Source: Gymnogyps californianus
Lineage: Eukaryota; Chordata; Aves; Accipitriformes; Cathartidae
NCBI RefSeq assembly: GCF_018139145.2
Contig: NC_059500.1
Span: 36,685,437 to 36,749,436, forward strand
Direction of reading: 5' to 3'
DNA length: 64,000 bases
The translations under genes were made by a program, and so were the position numbers. The notes below the pieces were generated by a model. That model made no database searches and was not told the origin of the DNA. It saw only the letters and a list, made by a program, of their open reading frames with translations. Below are positions 63,036-64,000 of this stretch, piece by piece (position 1 is the first letter of the stretch; each line of letters opens with the position of its first letter).

Positions 63036-64000
63036 TTGTAACGTCCATAAAAATGCGAGGGGGAGGGAGGAAATTCTGGGTAGTCCTTACTCAGCTCGAG
63101 CTATTAGCATGCTTGAGTGAGGTTTACCTCTCCTGCATCTGCCCCCCTGTTTTACTGTGTCTAATAATGGGCTCTTCAGAGAGCTTGAGATGGGTGACAC
63201 AGGGCGAAGCATTCAGAAACTCCGAGCGAAAACACAGCTGTTTTGACCCAGAGCTGCCAGTTACAGCATGCTCTCAGCAAAGTACCTCCCAACAGAGTTC
63301 TTGACTGAATAATAGCAACTCAAGGGTAGCGATAGGCACGCAGATTGCCTCAGTGACGGGAGCAGCACTTTGGAAAAGAAGTTGAAACCTGGATCCTACA
63401 ACTGTCTAATTTAAACATACTTGTAAGATGCCTGTGGGTACAGCAACGCTTTCCGTCAGAAACGGATATGATGAGCTGGCAAACAGGAACAGTACAACAA
63501 CCTTGCTAAGCGCAGGCAGGCATGTAGGGTTGCCTAGTCGTCTCGCTGCAATCAGTGTTTTTCTTGGGAGCCTCCTGTCTGGAGCTGAGCATCGTCACGC
63601 TGGGACTCATGCCACGGACTCGTATGTCGGGTCGCCTGCTCTGCTACTCCGTAGGGAAGAAAAGTCCTGGAAGAAAGCAGAACTAGGCTTTTTGTACCCA
63701 GAAGTTTAAGCTGATGTAGCAGAACAAACGGTGTGTTTCTGTGACGGCTTTTTATCTCCTGAAGACGAGTAATAAAACTCTTCTGGTTTAGCACCTTGAC
63801 AGGAAATAAGGACTACACAGAGCAAAATGCTGGTAAAATTGCTTCAAAGCTGATGGACCCAATGGATACGGCCCCACTTAGCTATGGATAGGGCTATACT
63901 GCAATGTGTGGTGGTCCTGGCCTTATCTCCTGTCCTCCCCCGACATATGCTGTGTGAAAGCTGCTCTCTTCTGTGGAAGGGAAGAGTTCTGCAAAACTCC
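63036..64000. other. Sequence beyond the CpG island, no gene seen
   Basis: GC content falls quickly after 63035. A CATAAAAATG motif at about 63045 is TATA-like on the plus strand but has no supporting downstream exon. The longest frame (93 codons from 63428) has no family resemblance. Confidence 0.5.

Noticed and set aside
1..64000. tRNA, rRNA, CRISPR or bacterial/phage operon content
   Set aside because: No cloverleaf-type tRNA arms with internal promoter boxes, no rRNA signatures, no regularly spaced direct repeats and no compact gene strings were noticed on reading.

Overview
This window is vertebrate, almost certainly avian, nuclear DNA. It is mostly AT-rich intron and intergenic sequence with sparse short exons, canonical GT-AG splice sites, a CR1 LINE 3' end, and two copies of a bird-type endogenous-retrovirus LTR. 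No bacterial-style operons, RNA genes or CRISPR arrays were seen. Two genes are recognised with confidence. They are SHC3 (neuronal Shc adaptor, + strand) and S1PR3 (sphingosine-1-phosphate receptor 3, - strand), arranged tail to tail. The two genes are also neighbours in human (9q22); from general knowledge the avian counterpart lies on chromosome Z. The species cannot be determined from this window.

Layout: 1-7548 is the 3' part of a long SHC3 intron; the first coding exon (CH2 region and start of the PTB domain) lies off the left edge. Between 7549 and 45244 there are eleven SHC3 coding exons. Spliced together they read as one open frame of 452 codons plus stop, with all exon phases matching. 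It covers nearly all of the PTB domain, the CH1 linker with its tyrosine motifs, and the complete SH2 domain. The introns hold one antisense and one sense LTR (11195-11821 and 37088-37666, the latter with a 5-bp target-site duplication), old CR1/L3-like LINE fragments, and several microsatellites. From 45245 to about 54600 is the SHC3 3' UTR and intergenic sequence. A possible terminal exon of an unidentified - strand transcript sits at 54632-54841.

S1PR3 occupies 55887-57032 as a single intact coding exon. About 5 kb upstream of it lies a strong CpG island (about 62100-63035). This is the best candidate for the S1PR3 promoter and noncoding first exon, and it carries plausible - strand splice donors.

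The two proteins act in different signalling steps. S1PR3 is a G-protein-coupled receptor for sphingosine-1-phosphate. SHC3 is a cytoplasmic adaptor that links activated tyrosine kinases to Grb2/Ras. Their adjacency looks like conserved synteny rather than a joint system. I found no evidence of a novel biological system. The items most worth checking are the - strand candidate exon, the CpG-island first exon, the polymorphic-looking solo LTR, and an avian change next to the SHC3 tyrosine pair.
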